Below, in pieces: positions 23,930 to 33,092 of a DNA stretch of 53,997 bases. The notes beneath the pieces were generated by a model. It worked only from the letters and a program-made list of their open reading frames with translations, did not search any database and was not told where the DNA came from. The stretch comes from Bacteroidota bacterium (GTDB taxonomy: Bacteria > Bacteroidota > Bacteroidia > Flavobacteriales > Flavobacteriaceae): positions 1 to 53,997 of the forward strand of contig JAJYSY010000012.1 in assembly GCA_021793375.1 (NCBI GenBank). Direction: 5' to 3'. Every line of letters begins with the position of its first letter. The stretch's first letter is position 1. The translations under genes and the position numbers were made by a program.

Positions 23930-26323
23930 ATGAAAAAATTAACCCTTATTTTATTTTTTATAATCACCTCCATGAGTTATACCCAAGAAAATATCTCTTT
24001 TCAAAAACCTTCTAAAGAAATTTTAGATTTAGCCGATTACACTCGTCCGCCAACTGTAATGATGGACAGCAAAAGAGAAACCATGATTTTGGTTTATCGT
24101 CCAACTTATAAAACTTTGGAAGAATTAAACCAAGAAGACATGAAAATTGCCGGATTAAGAATTGATCCTAAAACAAATATTTCCAGCACCGTTTCTTATG
24201 TAAACAATTTAAAAATCAAAGGTTTAAAAGATAAAAAAGAAAAACAGGTAAAAAATCTGCCTGAAAATCCAAAATTGGCTAATTTTTCTTTTTCTCCTGA
24301 TGAGAAATATCTTGCTTTTACTCACACCACAGAAAAAGGCGTGGAACTTTGGACTGTAAAATTAACCAATGCAAAAGCAACAAAAATCACTGCAGACAAT
24401 TTGAACGCAAACTTAGGCAGACCTTATACTTGGTTGGGAGATTCCAATTCTTTCTTGGTAAAAACTTTGCTTGAAAACCGACCAAAATTAAAAAGTGATA
24501 AAGATGATTTACCAAAAGGTCCTACGGTTTCTACCGGAACAGGAGAAATTTCTCAAAACAGGACTTATCAAGATTTGATTAAAACTCCTTTAGATGAAGA
24601 AAACTTTGAAACTTTAGCTACTTCTGAATTGTTTAAAATAGATTTAAAAGGAAATAAAACTACTTTTGCTCCTGCTGATATGTATATGGGGCAATCGCTT
24701 TCTCCCGACGGAAAATATTTAATGATTTCCAAAATAGAAAAACCTTTCTCTTATATCGTTCCTTATCATAGATTTCCACAACAAACCACTGTTTTTGATA
24801 CAGATGGAAAAAAGATTAAAGTTGTAAATGAAATTCCTTTAAATGAAATTTTACCCAAAGGATTTTCTTCTGTCAGAAAAGGAAAAAGAAATTTAAGCTG
24901 GCGAGCAGATAAACCTTCAAGTTTATATTTTGCAGAAGCTTTAGATGAAGGAGATCAAGAAAAAGAAGCAGAATACAGAGATTTAATCTCTACTTGGGAT
25001 GCTCCTTTTAAAGAAAATCCTAAAGAATTATTTAAAACCAATTTACGTTTTGCCGGAATTGAATGGGGAAATGAAGAAAATGCTTTTTTAAGCGAATATT
25101 GGTATGATTCCAGAACCATAAAAACCCATTGGATAAATCCTAAAACAGGAGAAACAAAATTATTATCTGAAAGAAATCTGCAAGATATTTATAATGATCC
25201 GGGAGATTTTCAAACCATCAAAAATGAATTCGGAAAAAATGTGGTGCAAATTGAAAACAACAAAGCTTTGCTGATTGGAGATGGATATACCAAAGACGGA
25301 CAATTTCCTTTTGTAGATGAATTGGATTTAAACAACTTTAAAACCAACAGATTATATACCATAGAAACCACAGAAAAAAAAGAAGACATCATTGATATTT
25401 TAGACTTTAAAAAAGGAGATATTTTAATTATGAGTCAATCTCCGGTAGAATACCCAAACTTTTATATCAGAAATATTAATTCTAACAAATCCAAAGCGGT
25501 AACGCATTTTGAAAATCCTTTTAAAGGATTAGAAAATATTCAGAAAGAAGTAATTTCTTATGAACGTGAAGATGGAGTTAATTTAAGCGGAACTTTATAT
25601 CTTCCTGCAAATTATGACAAAAAAGAAAAATTACCTTTGTTGATTTGGGCTTATCCAACAGAATATAAAGACAAAGCTACTGCCGGAATGAGCAGTAAAA
25701 ACAAAAATGCTTTCACCTATCCTAATTATGGATCTTTTGTGTATTGGGTTACCAAAGGATATGCAGTATTAGATGATGCTGCTTTTCCTATAATCGGAGA
25801 AAATGACGAAGAGCCCAATGACACTTTTGTTGAACAACTTATTGCAAATGCAAAAGCTGCTATTGATGTAGTAGATAAAATGGGATACATCGACCGAAAA
25901 AAAGTGGGCGTTGGCGGACATTCTTATGGAGCTTTTATGACGGCAAACTTATTGACGCATTCTGATTTATTTGCTGTAGGAATTGCCAGAAGTGGCGCTT
26001 ACAACAGAACTTTAACGCCTTTTGGTTTCCAAAGAGAACAAAGAAATTATTGGGATGCACCTGATATTTACAACAGAATGTCTCCTTTTATGAATGCTGA
26101 TAAAATGAAAACTCCAATGTTGTTGGTTCACGGAGAACAAGACAATAATATGGGAACTTTCACCATGCAAACCGAGCGTTATTTTGAAGCTTTAAAAAAT
26201 CTTGGCGCCCCGGTGAGAATGGTTTTATTACCCAAAGAATCTCACGGATATCAAGCAAAAGAAAATATCTTACACTTGCTGTGGGAACAAGATCAGTTTT
26301 TAGAAAAAAACTTAAAAAACTAA
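23930..26323 (+). CDS. Prolyl-oligopeptidase family (S9) serine peptidase, exported
   Basis: A 797-residue protein with a signal peptide (about residues 1-18, ending SYTQE). A beta-propeller region covers about residues 30-530 and an alpha/beta-hydrolase domain the last 260. The nucleophile is Ser665 in GGHSYGAFM, the acid Asp is in LLVHGEQDNN, and the His is in PKESHGYQ. The family cleaves short peptides; members with this architecture in Bacteroidota are predicted periplasmic. It is a single gene ended by the hairpin at 26341. Confidence 0.9.
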   Translation: MKKLTLILFFIITSMSYTQENISFQKPSKEILDLADYTRPPTVMMDSKRETMILVYRPTYKTLEELNQEDMKIAGLRIDPKTNISSTVSYVNNLKIKGLKDKKEKQVKNLPENPKLANFSFSPDEKYLAFTHTTEKGVELWTVKLTNAKATKITADNLNANLGRPYTWLGDSNSFLVKTLLENRPKLKSDKDDLPKGPTVSTGTGEISQNRTYQDLIKTPLDEENFETLATSELFKIDLKGNKTTFAPADMYMGQSLSPDGKYLMISKIEKPFSYIVPYHRFPQQTTVFDTDGKKIKVVNEIPLNEILPKGFSSVRKGKRNLSWRADKPSSLYFAEALDEGDQEKEAEYRDLISTWDAPFKENPKELFKTNLRFAGIEWGNEENAFLSEYWYDSRTIKTHWINPKTGETKLLSERNLQDIYNDPGDFQTIKNEFGKNVVQIENNKALLIGDGYTKDGQFPFVDELDLNNFKTNRLYTIETTEKKEDIIDILDFKKGDILIMSQSPVEYPNFYIRNINSNKSKAVTHFENPFKGLENIQKEVISYEREDGVNLSGTLYLPANYDKKEKLPLLIWAYPTEYKDKATAGMSSKNKNAFTYPNYGSFVYWVTKGYAVLDDAAFPIIGENDEEPNDTFVEQLIANAKAAIDVVDKMGYIDRKKVGVGGHSYGAFMTANLLTHSDLFAVGIARSGAYNRTLTPFGFQREQRNYWDAPDIYNRMSPFMNADKMKTPMLLVHGEQDNNMGTFTMQTERYFEALKNLGAPVRMVLLPKESHGYQAKENILHLLWEQDQFLEKNLKN

Positions 26324-26340
26324 AATTCTTCTGATATAAA

Positions 26341-26379
26341 AAAGCCTGAAAGTTTATAGATTTTCAGGCTTTTTTTATT
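26341..26379. terminator. Bidirectional terminator between convergent peptidase genes
   Basis: AAAGCCTGAAA and TTTTCAGGCTTT form an 11-bp stem with a run of Ts on the right and As on the left, so it can serve both the S9 peptidase gene and the aminopeptidase gene at 26394. Confidence 0.85.
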
Positions 26380-26393
26380 GCAAAATAATTTGA

Positions 26394-28163
26394 TTAAATC
26401 GGTTTCACTAATTCTAAAAACCAATCTTTTACTTTTCCTTCCAACAGATGAGCAAGTTTTTGTTCACAAGTTTTATGATAATCGTTCAACCATTTAATCT
26501 CCTCCGGAGTCAACATAGATTTAATGATAGGTGCTGTAAAAAACGGACACCAAGTTAGGTTTTCAAACTCATAAAAATCATTCCATTCGGTTTCCATATA
26601 TTCTTTAACCAACAATAAATTCTCATGACGAATTCCATATTTGCCCACAATATAATATCCCGGTTCATTAGATAAAACCATTCCCGGCTGCAAACTTATC
26701 GGGTTATAATCTTTTCTAATACTCTGCGGACCTTCGTGCACATTTAAAAAACTACCAATTCCATGTCCGGTACCGTGATTAAAATCTTTTCCTTGTTCCC
26801 AAAGAGGCAATCTTGCCAAAGCATCAAGCTGATCTCCACGTGTTCCTTTAGGGAATTTTGCCATAGATAAATTGATATGAGCTTTTAAAACAGTAGTGTA
26901 ATCTTTTTTAAACTCTTCACTTACTTCTCCCAACGGAAGAGTTCGAGTAATATCTGTTGTTCCCTCTAAATATTGTCCACCGGAATCTACTAAAATACTG
27001 CCTTCTTTTTTTACCTCAGCACTATTTTTTTCCGGAGCTGAATAATGAATAATCGCTCCATTTCCTTTATAACCAACAATGCTTTCAAAACTAATTCCGA
27101 CAAAATTCTCTTGTTGTTTTCTAAAACTCAACAGCTTTTCTCCGATGCTGAATTCATTCATTTTTTCTTTGCCCACACGATGAGTCAACCAATACAAGAA
27201 ATTTACCATAGCTGCACCATCTTTGACCATCACTTTTTTAAAACCCTCTAATTCCGTTGAATTTTTTATGGCTTTCATCAAATTTCCGGGTACAGGCGCA
27301 AGATAAATTTCATTATCCTCTTCTACTGCATTAAAAATAGCTTGATTCGCATTTTCTGACAACCATATTTTTTCATTTTTAAGCTGTTTTATATGCTCAA
27401 AAAAAGAATCGTAATCTTCAGTTTGTACATTAGAATCTTGCATTAAATAAGCTGCTTGGACATCTAATTTTTTAGTTTTCACAAACAGTTTTGCAGAATT
27501 TTCTTTAATCAGCAAATAACTTAAAAACACCGGATTGCATTTCACATCACTTCCTCTCAAATTTAAAGTCCATGCCACATCATCTAAGCTGGAAATAATA
27601 TGAGCTGTTGCTCCTTTTTCTTTCATCTTCTGACGAATATTTTCCAGTTTACTTTCCACCGATTGTCCTGCTCTTTCCAAAGGTTGAACAAAAACCGGAT
27701 TCATTCCTTCAGAAATTCTTTTCTTCCAAATATCATCCAACAAAGGCATGTGCACCAATTGACGTTTTTCTTTTTCCAAACGTGTTTTCAAATCCACCCA
27801 ATTAGCGTGAGAAGTCACTAAAGCATTTACAGCAACTCTGGCATTTTTTGAAGTGATAGAAATAATCCAATCCACGTAATTTACCGCATCGATTACTTTA
27901 TCTTTAAACATGATAATTCCCGTGTCTTGCAATTGCTCCTGAGCTTGTGTGAAATATCTTCCATCTGTCCATAATCCTGCTTTGTCTTGAGTAACCACCA
28001 CATATCCATAAGAACCGGTAAAACCTGAAATCCAACGGCGTTCTTGCCAAGCTTGTGGCAAATATTCACTCATGTGCGGATCTGCAGAGTAGATAATAAA
28101 AGCATCGATATGATTTTTTTTCATCACTGCTCTCAAAGCAGCCAATTTTTCTTTAACTGTCAT
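26394..28163 (-). CDS. Aminopeptidase P family (M24B) Xaa-Pro aminopeptidase
   Basis: A 589-residue three-domain enzyme of the long aminopeptidase P type: two creatinase-like N-terminal domains (about 1-300) and a pita-bread catalytic domain. Metal ligands are in DSGGQYLEGTTDITRT (two Asp), GTGHGIG (His), LSNEPGYY (Glu) and GIRHENLLLV (Glu). It removes N-terminal residues that precede proline. No signal peptide is present, so it acts in the cytoplasm and may finish peptides released by proline-specific peptidases such as its convergent S9 neighbour. Confidence 0.92.
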   Translation of the reverse strand: MTVKEKLAALRAVMKKNHIDAFIIYSADPHMSEYLPQAWQERRWISGFTGSYGYVVVTQDKAGLWTDGRYFTQAQEQLQDTGIIMFKDKVIDAVNYVDWIISITSKNARVAVNALVTSHANWVDLKTRLEKEKRQLVHMPLLDDIWKKRISEGMNPVFVQPLERAGQSVESKLENIRQKMKEKGATAHIISSLDDVAWTLNLRGSDVKCNPVFLSYLLIKENSAKLFVKTKKLDVQAAYLMQDSNVQTEDYDSFFEHIKQLKNEKIWLSENANQAIFNAVEEDNEIYLAPVPGNLMKAIKNSTELEGFKKVMVKDGAAMVNFLYWLTHRVGKEKMNEFSIGEKLLSFRKQQENFVGISFESIVGYKGNGAIIHYSAPEKNSAEVKKEGSILVDSGGQYLEGTTDITRTLPLGEVSEEFKKDYTTVLKAHINLSMAKFPKGTRGDQLDALARLPLWEQGKDFNHGTGHGIGSFLNVHEGPQSIRKDYNPISLQPGMVLSNEPGYYIVGKYGIRHENLLLVKEYMETEWNDFYEFENLTWCPFFTAPIIKSMLTPEEIKWLNDYHKTCEQKLAHLLEGKVKDWFLELVKPI

Positions 28164-28270
28164 AAACGCTAATTTTTGAAAACGTAAATTTAAAGAATTA
28201 TCTTGGTTTTAGTTTTTGGTTTGAAAAGAAACTTATCAGGAATCTAATTTCTTGAATTTCTACCGTAAAA

Positions 28271-28304
28271 TTTGAATCAAACCATTCAAATATTCTTATT
28301 TTTG
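28271..28304 (+). promoter_or_regulatory. Bacteroidota-type promoter of the nucleoside phosphorylase gene
   Basis: TTTG (28271-28274) and TATTTTTG (28297-28304) with a 22-nt gap match the flavobacterial -33/-7 consensus. The ATG follows 46 bp downstream at 28351. Confidence 0.6.
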
Positions 28305-28350
28305 AAAAGACTTTGGTTTTAAAAAATCTATAAAAAGAAATTATTGTTTT

Positions 28351-29229
28351 ATGTCAAGAAAAGCCTCTGAATTAATCTTAAATCCTGATGGGAGTATTTA
28401 TCACATCAACCTTAAACCTGAACATTTAGCTGAATTGGTGATTTTTGTAGGCGATCCGGATCGGGTTCCTGAGGTGTCTAAATATTTTGATGAAATTGAA
28501 TTTAAAACCCAAAAAAGAGAAATTGTTACCCACACCGGTAAATTAAATGGAAAACGGATTACCGCGATTTCTACAGGAATGGGAACAGACAATATTGATA
28601 TTGTTTTAAGCGAATTGGATGCTTTGGTAAATTTAGATTTAAAAACAGGAGAAGAATTACCTCAACACACCAAACTTCAAATTGTAAGATTGGGAACTTC
28701 AGGAGCTTTACACAAAGATATTCCTGTGGATTCTTATGTGATTTCTTCTCACGGTTTAGGATTTGACGGTTTATTACATTTTTATGCTAATTCTGAAAAA
28801 CATAGAGATTTAGAATTAGAAAAAGCTTTTATGGATTTTTCAAACTGGGACAAAAACAAAGCAAAACCTTATGTTGTTGCCGGCTCAAAACTATTAAAGG
28901 AAAAATTAAAATCAGAGCAAACCAAACATATTGGCATTACAGCTACTGCTTCCGGATTTTATGGTCCACAAGGGCGTTTTTTAAGATTAAAACCTCACCC
29001 TGAAGATATTCAAGGATTTTTAGGAGATTTTCAATATAAAAACCATCGCATTACCAATTTTGAAATGGAAACCTCCGGAATTTATGGCTTAGCAAAAATG
29101 TTAGGACATGAAGCTTTGTCTTTAAACTGTATTATTGCCAACAGAGATGCACAAGCTTTTAGTGAAAATCCGTATAAAAGTGTAGATAAAATGATTGCCT
29201 ATGCTTTAGAAAAATTAACGCAAGACTAA
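28351..29229 (+). CDS. Nucleoside phosphorylase (uridine phosphorylase-like)
   Basis: A 292-residue member of the PNP/UDP family. VIFVGDPDRVPEVSKYF is the N-terminal phosphate-binding loop, ISTGMGTDNIDIVLSEL follows, LGTSGAL is in the core, and NFEMETSGIYGLAKMLG is the nucleoside-binding segment with the Glu-Met-Glu motif. It cleaves a nucleoside with phosphate to a free base and ribose-1-phosphate. The family resemblance favours uridine, but purine specificity is not excluded. It has its own promoter and is followed by a small cupin gene. Confidence 0.85.
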   Translation: MSRKASELILNPDGSIYHINLKPEHLAELVIFVGDPDRVPEVSKYFDEIEFKTQKREIVTHTGKLNGKRITAISTGMGTDNIDIVLSELDALVNLDLKTGEELPQHTKLQIVRLGTSGALHKDIPVDSYVISSHGLGFDGLLHFYANSEKHRDLELEKAFMDFSNWDKNKAKPYVVAGSKLLKEKLKSEQTKHIGITATASGFYGPQGRFLRLKPHPEDIQGFLGDFQYKNHRITNFEMETSGIYGLAKMLGHEALSLNCIIANRDAQAFSENPYKSVDKMIAYALEKLTQD

Positions 29230-29313
29230 GTTTTATTTCCTTAAAAGCAATTCTTGTTTTTTCTAAAATTTTTCGCTATTTTTAATCATTCTAAACAATA
29301 AAAAAACAGAATT

Positions 29314-29661
29314 ATGAAAACGGCATCAGTTTTAGATAATATTACATACAATGAAAAAGGAAATTCTCCTAAAGTAAGTTTAATCATGACTTCTTATTTA
29401 GGAAAAGAAGTCAGAATTGCTTTCAGAAAAAATCAATTTGTCAAAGAACATTACACGCCTTCTCCTATAGTGGTAGAAGTATATGAAGGTCAAATTGAAT
29501 TTGGCGCAGAAGGAGGAGTGGTTGTTTTATCAAAAGGAGATATGATCAGTTTAAAAGGAGGAGTAAGACACGATCTCACCGCTTTAGAAGACAGTGTGGT
29601 AAAATTAAGTTTACACAAAAACGACAACTACGGACACATCAAAGATATTTTAAAGTCTTAA
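29314..29661 (+). CDS. Small cupin domain protein
   Basis: A 115-residue single-domain beta-barrel. The first cupin motif region reads KEHYTPSPIVVEVYEGQIEF and the second SKGDMISLKGGVRHDLTALE, with a conserved His in each. Such stand-alone cupins bind a metal or small ligand. The specific role is unknown. It lies 84 bp after the nucleoside phosphorylase gene on the same strand. Confidence 0.8.
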   Translation: MKTASVLDNITYNEKGNSPKVSLIMTSYLGKEVRIAFRKNQFVKEHYTPSPIVVEVYEGQIEFGAEGGVVVLSKGDMISLKGGVRHDLTALEDSVVKLSLHKNDNYGHIKDILKS

Positions 29662-29750
29662 TTTTTCATTTTTATCATCGAATTTGATAAAATCAAACAA
29701 AATTATTTTTGAAAATCTTTGCTTACTCTTAATCTTAAGTCCAAATTCTT

Positions 29751-29758
29751 TAACTTTG
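29751..29758 (+). promoter_or_regulatory. Candidate -7 promoter element for the TauE/SafE gene
   Basis: TAACTTTG fits TAnnTTTG and lies 72 bp before the ATG at 29831. The nearest TTTG is 29 nt upstream, longer than usual, so the match is partial. Confidence 0.3.
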
Positions 29759-29830
29759 TAGCATAAAACAAACCAAACTTTTTGCTGAGACCCATAATTT
29801 GGGTTTTCTGCAATCCTATTTTTATTATTT

Positions 29831-30676
29831 ATGCCTGCAGATACCATTATCCCGCTCTTAATTCTCATCGGATTACTCATCAGTTTATACGGTTCTATTG
29901 TTGGATTTGGAGGCGGAATCTTTATGGTGCCTATTTTGGTTTCTGTTTTTGGTTATGATTTAGATGTTGCTGCCGGAACAGCTATGATTTCTTTGGTTCC
30001 CTCCTCTATTATTTCCACTATTCTCAACCGGAAAAAAGGACAAGTTGATTTCAAAGTAGGTTTTCTTTTGGAAGCCCCCACTATGGTTGGGGTAGTTTTA
30101 GGAAGCTTGATTTTAAGTTATTTTTCTGCCACAGGAAATCTTTTGGTTTTAGAAATCGTTTTTGCCTTGATGATTCTGATTTTAGGCGCTTCTTTTTTTA
30201 TGAGTAAAAAACAAGAAAGAAATAGTAAAGATGGTTTTTTCTACAAACTCAACAAGCAAAAACCTGCTTTTGTATTTAAAAATGAATTAAATTTTGTGGC
30301 CTATCGCGTTAGTCTATACATGGCTTTATTCTTCGGATTAGTTTCCGGAGCTTTAGCAGGATTATTTGGCGTTGGTGGTGGGTTTATGAAAACTCCGATT
30401 ATGTTGAAAGTTTTTGAAATTCCGGCAAAAATCGCAGCCGGAACCGCTTTATTTATGATTGTCATCACCAGTATAACCGGATCAGTTATGCACACCATGC
30501 AAGGGCATATTCTTTTCGAAAAATCTTGGCCCGTGGTTTTAGGGTTTACTTTAGGCGCAATTATTGGTTTTAAAGTAAACACCCACCTCAAAGAAGATTT
30601 CTTAGAAAAATTAATCGGAGTTTCCTTAGTCACCGCTGCTTTAATGATGATTTTAAAATTTATAGTGATAGGGTGA
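29831..30676 (+). CDS. TauE/SafE family membrane transporter
   Basis: A 281-residue integral membrane protein with about eight hydrophobic segments. Two internally related halves each start with a glycine-rich motif, YGSIVGFGGGIFMVPIL near residue 20 and LAGLFGVGGGFMKTPIM near residue 180. These repeats are the family hallmark. Members export sulfite, sulfoacetate or other organic anions, and substrate cannot be told from the sequence. It appears to be a single-gene transcript. Confidence 0.88.
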   Translation: MPADTIIPLLILIGLLISLYGSIVGFGGGIFMVPILVSVFGYDLDVAAGTAMISLVPSSIISTILNRKKGQVDFKVGFLLEAPTMVGVVLGSLILSYFSATGNLLVLEIVFALMILILGASFFMSKKQERNSKDGFFYKLNKQKPAFVFKNELNFVAYRVSLYMALFFGLVSGALAGLFGVGGGFMKTPIMLKVFEIPAKIAAGTALFMIVITSITGSVMHTMQGHILFEKSWPVVLGFTLGAIIGFKVNTHLKEDFLEKLIGVSLVTAALMMILKFIVIG

Positions 30677-30801
30677 TTAAAAATAGAAAAACTTTTTTTA
30701 AGTTATTCTGAACTTCAAATATATAAGATGAGACGATTGTTTTATAAATATAACCACACTTTTTGAAACAGTATCTGAATTTTATATTGACATCTTATAT
30801 A

Positions 30802-31281
30802 ATGCCAAAAATTAAGCTTACAACTGAAATTAATTCAAAAATTGACATTTGTTTCGACTTGGCAAGAAGCATTGACTTACATAAAATCTCAACAAAAAAG
30901 ACAAACGAAGAAGCAATAGCAGGTAAAACTTCAGGGCTAATAGCATTAAATGAATTTGTAACTTGGGAGGCAACGCATTTTGGCATTAAACAGAAATTAA
31001 CTACAAAGATAACTGCTTTTGAAAGACTGTATTATTTTGTTGATGAACAATTAAATGGAATATTCAAATCATTTCGACACGAACACAAATTCGAACAATT
31101 TAATGACAAAGTAATTATGAAAGACATTTTTGAGTTTAAATCTCCAGCCGGAATATTAGGAAGATTGTTTAATAAATTAGTATTGACAAATTATTTACAG
31201 AATTTACTTATTGAAAGAAATAAGATAATTAAAGAATTCGCAGAAACAGACAAATGGAAATTAATATTGAATAGAGAATAG
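30802..31281 (+). CDS. SRPBCC (START-like) ligand-binding family protein
   Basis: A 159-residue protein. I chose ATG 30802 (MPKIKLTTEINSKIDICFDL), which matches the family's first strand; the in-frame TTG at 30763 would add an implausible tail. Landmarks are DLARSIDLHKIST, VTWEATHFGIKQKLTTKI and FRHEHKFE, as in small SRPBCC proteins often labelled 'cell division protein' in Bacteroidota. It probably binds a hydrophobic ligand. Its stop overlaps the start of a methyltransferase frame, so it was once the first gene of a two-gene operon whose second member is now broken. Confidence 0.75.
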   Translation: MPKIKLTTEINSKIDICFDLARSIDLHKISTKKTNEEAIAGKTSGLIALNEFVTWEATHFGIKQKLTTKITAFERLYYFVDEQLNGIFKSFRHEHKFEQFNDKVIMKDIFEFKSPAGILGRLFNKLVLTNYLQNLLIERNKIIKEFAETDKWKLILNRE

Positions 31282-31426
31282 TATTTACAGTCCAGAATAT
31301 GTAAAAAGACTTTTTAACAGAATGAGCAGTTCATATGAACGAATGAATTATATAACTTCATTTGGCTTTTCAATTCATTCAAACCTACAAACTCCCCTTC
31401 CTTCCTACTCTAAATCTGACAAATGA
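31271..31426 (+). pseudogene. N-terminal stub of a class I methyltransferase
   Basis: The frame open from 31271 reads YSPEYVKRLFNRMSSSYERM followed by NYITSFGFS, the N terminus of a UbiE-like SAM-dependent methyltransferase in Bacteroidota. After about 30 recognisable residues the sequence changes to unrelated residues (IHSNLQTPLPSY) and stops at TGA 31424-31426, before the SAM-binding motif. An internal ATG is at 31322. The remaining 170 or so codons are missing, so a deletion or replacement took place near 31365. Confidence 0.65.
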
Positions 31427-31530
31427 ATAAAAGTATTGAAATGTTGATTATTTTTGAATTGGGAGATTAAAAAATTGCGTATATATGCGCGTGATTAGCA
31501 ATTGTAATAAAAAACTAAAATACAGTAAAA

Positions 31531-32073
31531 ATGAAAACGAATACTAATCCACAGAAAGCAAGAAATTATAAACCTTTAATTTGGACCTTGACATTAGCCA
31601 TAAACGGATTAATAGCTATTGCATTCTTCTTGCCTGAAACGGAATCTTTGAAAAATTATGATTTTTCATTTTTACCCCTACTCAATGCCATTCTTAACAG
31701 CTTAGCATTTGTTTCGCTCATCATTGCTTTATTTGCTATTAGACAGAAAAACATTAAAAGACATAAATCCTTTGTTTTATTAGCCTTGTTTTGGACAAGT
31801 ATTTTTTTAGTTTCTTATTTGTTGTATCATTTCTCCACCCCTTCCACCAAATTTGGAGGTGAAGGAATAGTCAAAATAATATATTTCACTATTTTATTAA
31901 CTCACATAATTTTAGCAGCTATTATTGTACCTCTTGCCTTGATTTCAATTGGACGCGGATTGAATATGGAAGTACAAAAACATAAGAAAATTGCAAGATG
32001 GACTATGCCAATATGGTTATATGTGAGTTTAACAGGCGTAATTATCTATTTGATGATTTCACCATATTATTAA
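31531..32073 (+). CDS. DUF420 family membrane protein
   Basis: A 180-residue protein with five hydrophobic segments (about residues 15-33, 47-66, 79-97, 114-135 and 154-174). Charged loops such as RQKNIKRHKSF and MEVQKHKKIARWTMPIW carry conserved His residues. This fits DUF420, a family often found near cytochrome-oxidase assembly genes. Here no oxidase genes are nearby, so it stands alone downstream of the methyltransferase stub. A haem-related role is inferred from the family only. Confidence 0.75.
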   Translation: MKTNTNPQKARNYKPLIWTLTLAINGLIAIAFFLPETESLKNYDFSFLPLLNAILNSLAFVSLIIALFAIRQKNIKRHKSFVLLALFWTSIFLVSYLLYHFSTPSTKFGGEGIVKIIYFTILLTHIILAAIIVPLALISIGRGLNMEVQKHKKIARWTMPIWLYVSLTGVIIYLMISPYY

Positions 32074-32225
32074 TAAAAGCATTTTAATCTAAAAGTTATA
32101 AAATGACTTTTTGAAAATATTAGCAAAATAAGCAATTCTTTTACTGTTTATGAAATTATTAATTCACAGCATTTAAAGGCAAAATTATTTTACAAATAAA
32201 ACCCTGACTTTTATTTGAATCAATC

Positions 32226-33005
32226 TTAATAGTTAAACCACTTTTCTACTGATTTTTTAGGAAAAAGAAATCGCAACGGACCTTCAGAATAGCTTGCTGC
32301 TTCATAAGGATTATAAATTAAAATCACATCATTTTCTTTTACAGCAATATTTTCCGGCAATACAAATTTTCCATCTTCAAATAAAAATCCTTTGGAATTG
32401 ATATCTGCTTCCGCAGGAATTTCATATTGTCTTCTGAAAGCTTCTTCCACAAAATCTGTAAACGCAGGAATATCAGCTATTAAATCTTCATGAGTAAGTA
32501 GTTTTCCGGTTTCTCGATCAAAATTCATAAAATGCGTTCCGCCATATCCATGAGCTCCTCCGGTGAAAATATAAAAATCTGTTTTTAAAACTATATTTTT
32601 TCCTTTTTCATTTTCTACCGCTTGATTTACTTTTAATTCATAAGAAAAATTAGATTCAGGAAAACTTTCTTTAACTTCAAAATATTCTGCCACAAACCCT
32701 TCTATTGCTTTTTTGGCAGTGTTGGATTTAGGTTTATCTTCATTTATATGCAATAAATTGATTAAATACTTTTCATTTTCTGCATTTACGGTTTGAGCAA
32801 AATCATCTTCGCCTTCAAAAACCAAGTAATCCACTTCTATTTCAGGACAAGATTGGTCTGTGCAATCTATAATTTCTGTGGAATCGACTGAGATTTCTTG
32901 AAATTCAACTGCAGTATGTGTTGTCTCTTTTTGCGTTTCTTTTTTATCATTTTTACAATTGACAAAAAGTAAAATCAACCCGAAAAATAAAAAGTACTTT
33001 TTCAT
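32226..33005 (-). CDS. DUF3298 domain lipoprotein
   Basis: A 259-residue exported lipoprotein. The signal peptide ends in LLFVNC (Cys17). A charged linker is followed by the DUF4163/DUF3298 region with YIFTGGAHGYGGTHFMNFD, the typical TGGAHG motif, and the C-terminal IYNPYEAASYSEGPLRFLFP segment. Related domains occur in the anti-sigma factor RsiV, which binds lysozyme. Whether this protein binds lysozyme is unknown. It is a single gene, divergent from the trans-sulfuration gene. Confidence 0.85.
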   Translation of the reverse strand: MKKYFLFFGLILLFVNCKNDKKETQKETTHTAVEFQEISVDSTEIIDCTDQSCPEIEVDYLVFEGEDDFAQTVNAENEKYLINLLHINEDKPKSNTAKKAIEGFVAEYFEVKESFPESNFSYELKVNQAVENEKGKNIVLKTDFYIFTGGAHGYGGTHFMNFDRETGKLLTHEDLIADIPAFTDFVEEAFRRQYEIPAEADINSKGFLFEDGKFVLPENIAVKENDVILIYNPYEAASYSEGPLRFLFPKKSVEKWFNY

Positions 33006-33041
33006 AATCTAAAAGTTTTGAGCTGATAAAGGTAAAACTAT

Positions 33042-33072
33042 TTTGTTTATCTTCCTGTGAAAGTTAAATTTG
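33042..33072 (+). promoter_or_regulatory. Bacteroidota-type promoter of the trans-sulfuration gene
   Basis: TTTG (33042-33045) and TAAATTTG (33065-33072) are 19 nt apart, an optimal flavobacterial promoter, with the ATG 20 bp downstream at 33093. Confidence 0.65.
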
Positions 33073-33092
33073 TATTTCTTAAATTTTGAATT

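Noticed and set aside
29780..29815. Thi-box-like CTGAGACCC before the TauE/SafE gene
   Set aside because: Only this short string matches. The second conserved half of a TPP riboswitch and the required stems are absent, and the segment is too short.
31477..32073. DUF420 gene as a further cassette of the same array type
   Set aside because: A start-like tail is present near 31491, but no reverse complement of it is found after the stop at 32073 and no palindromic element follows.
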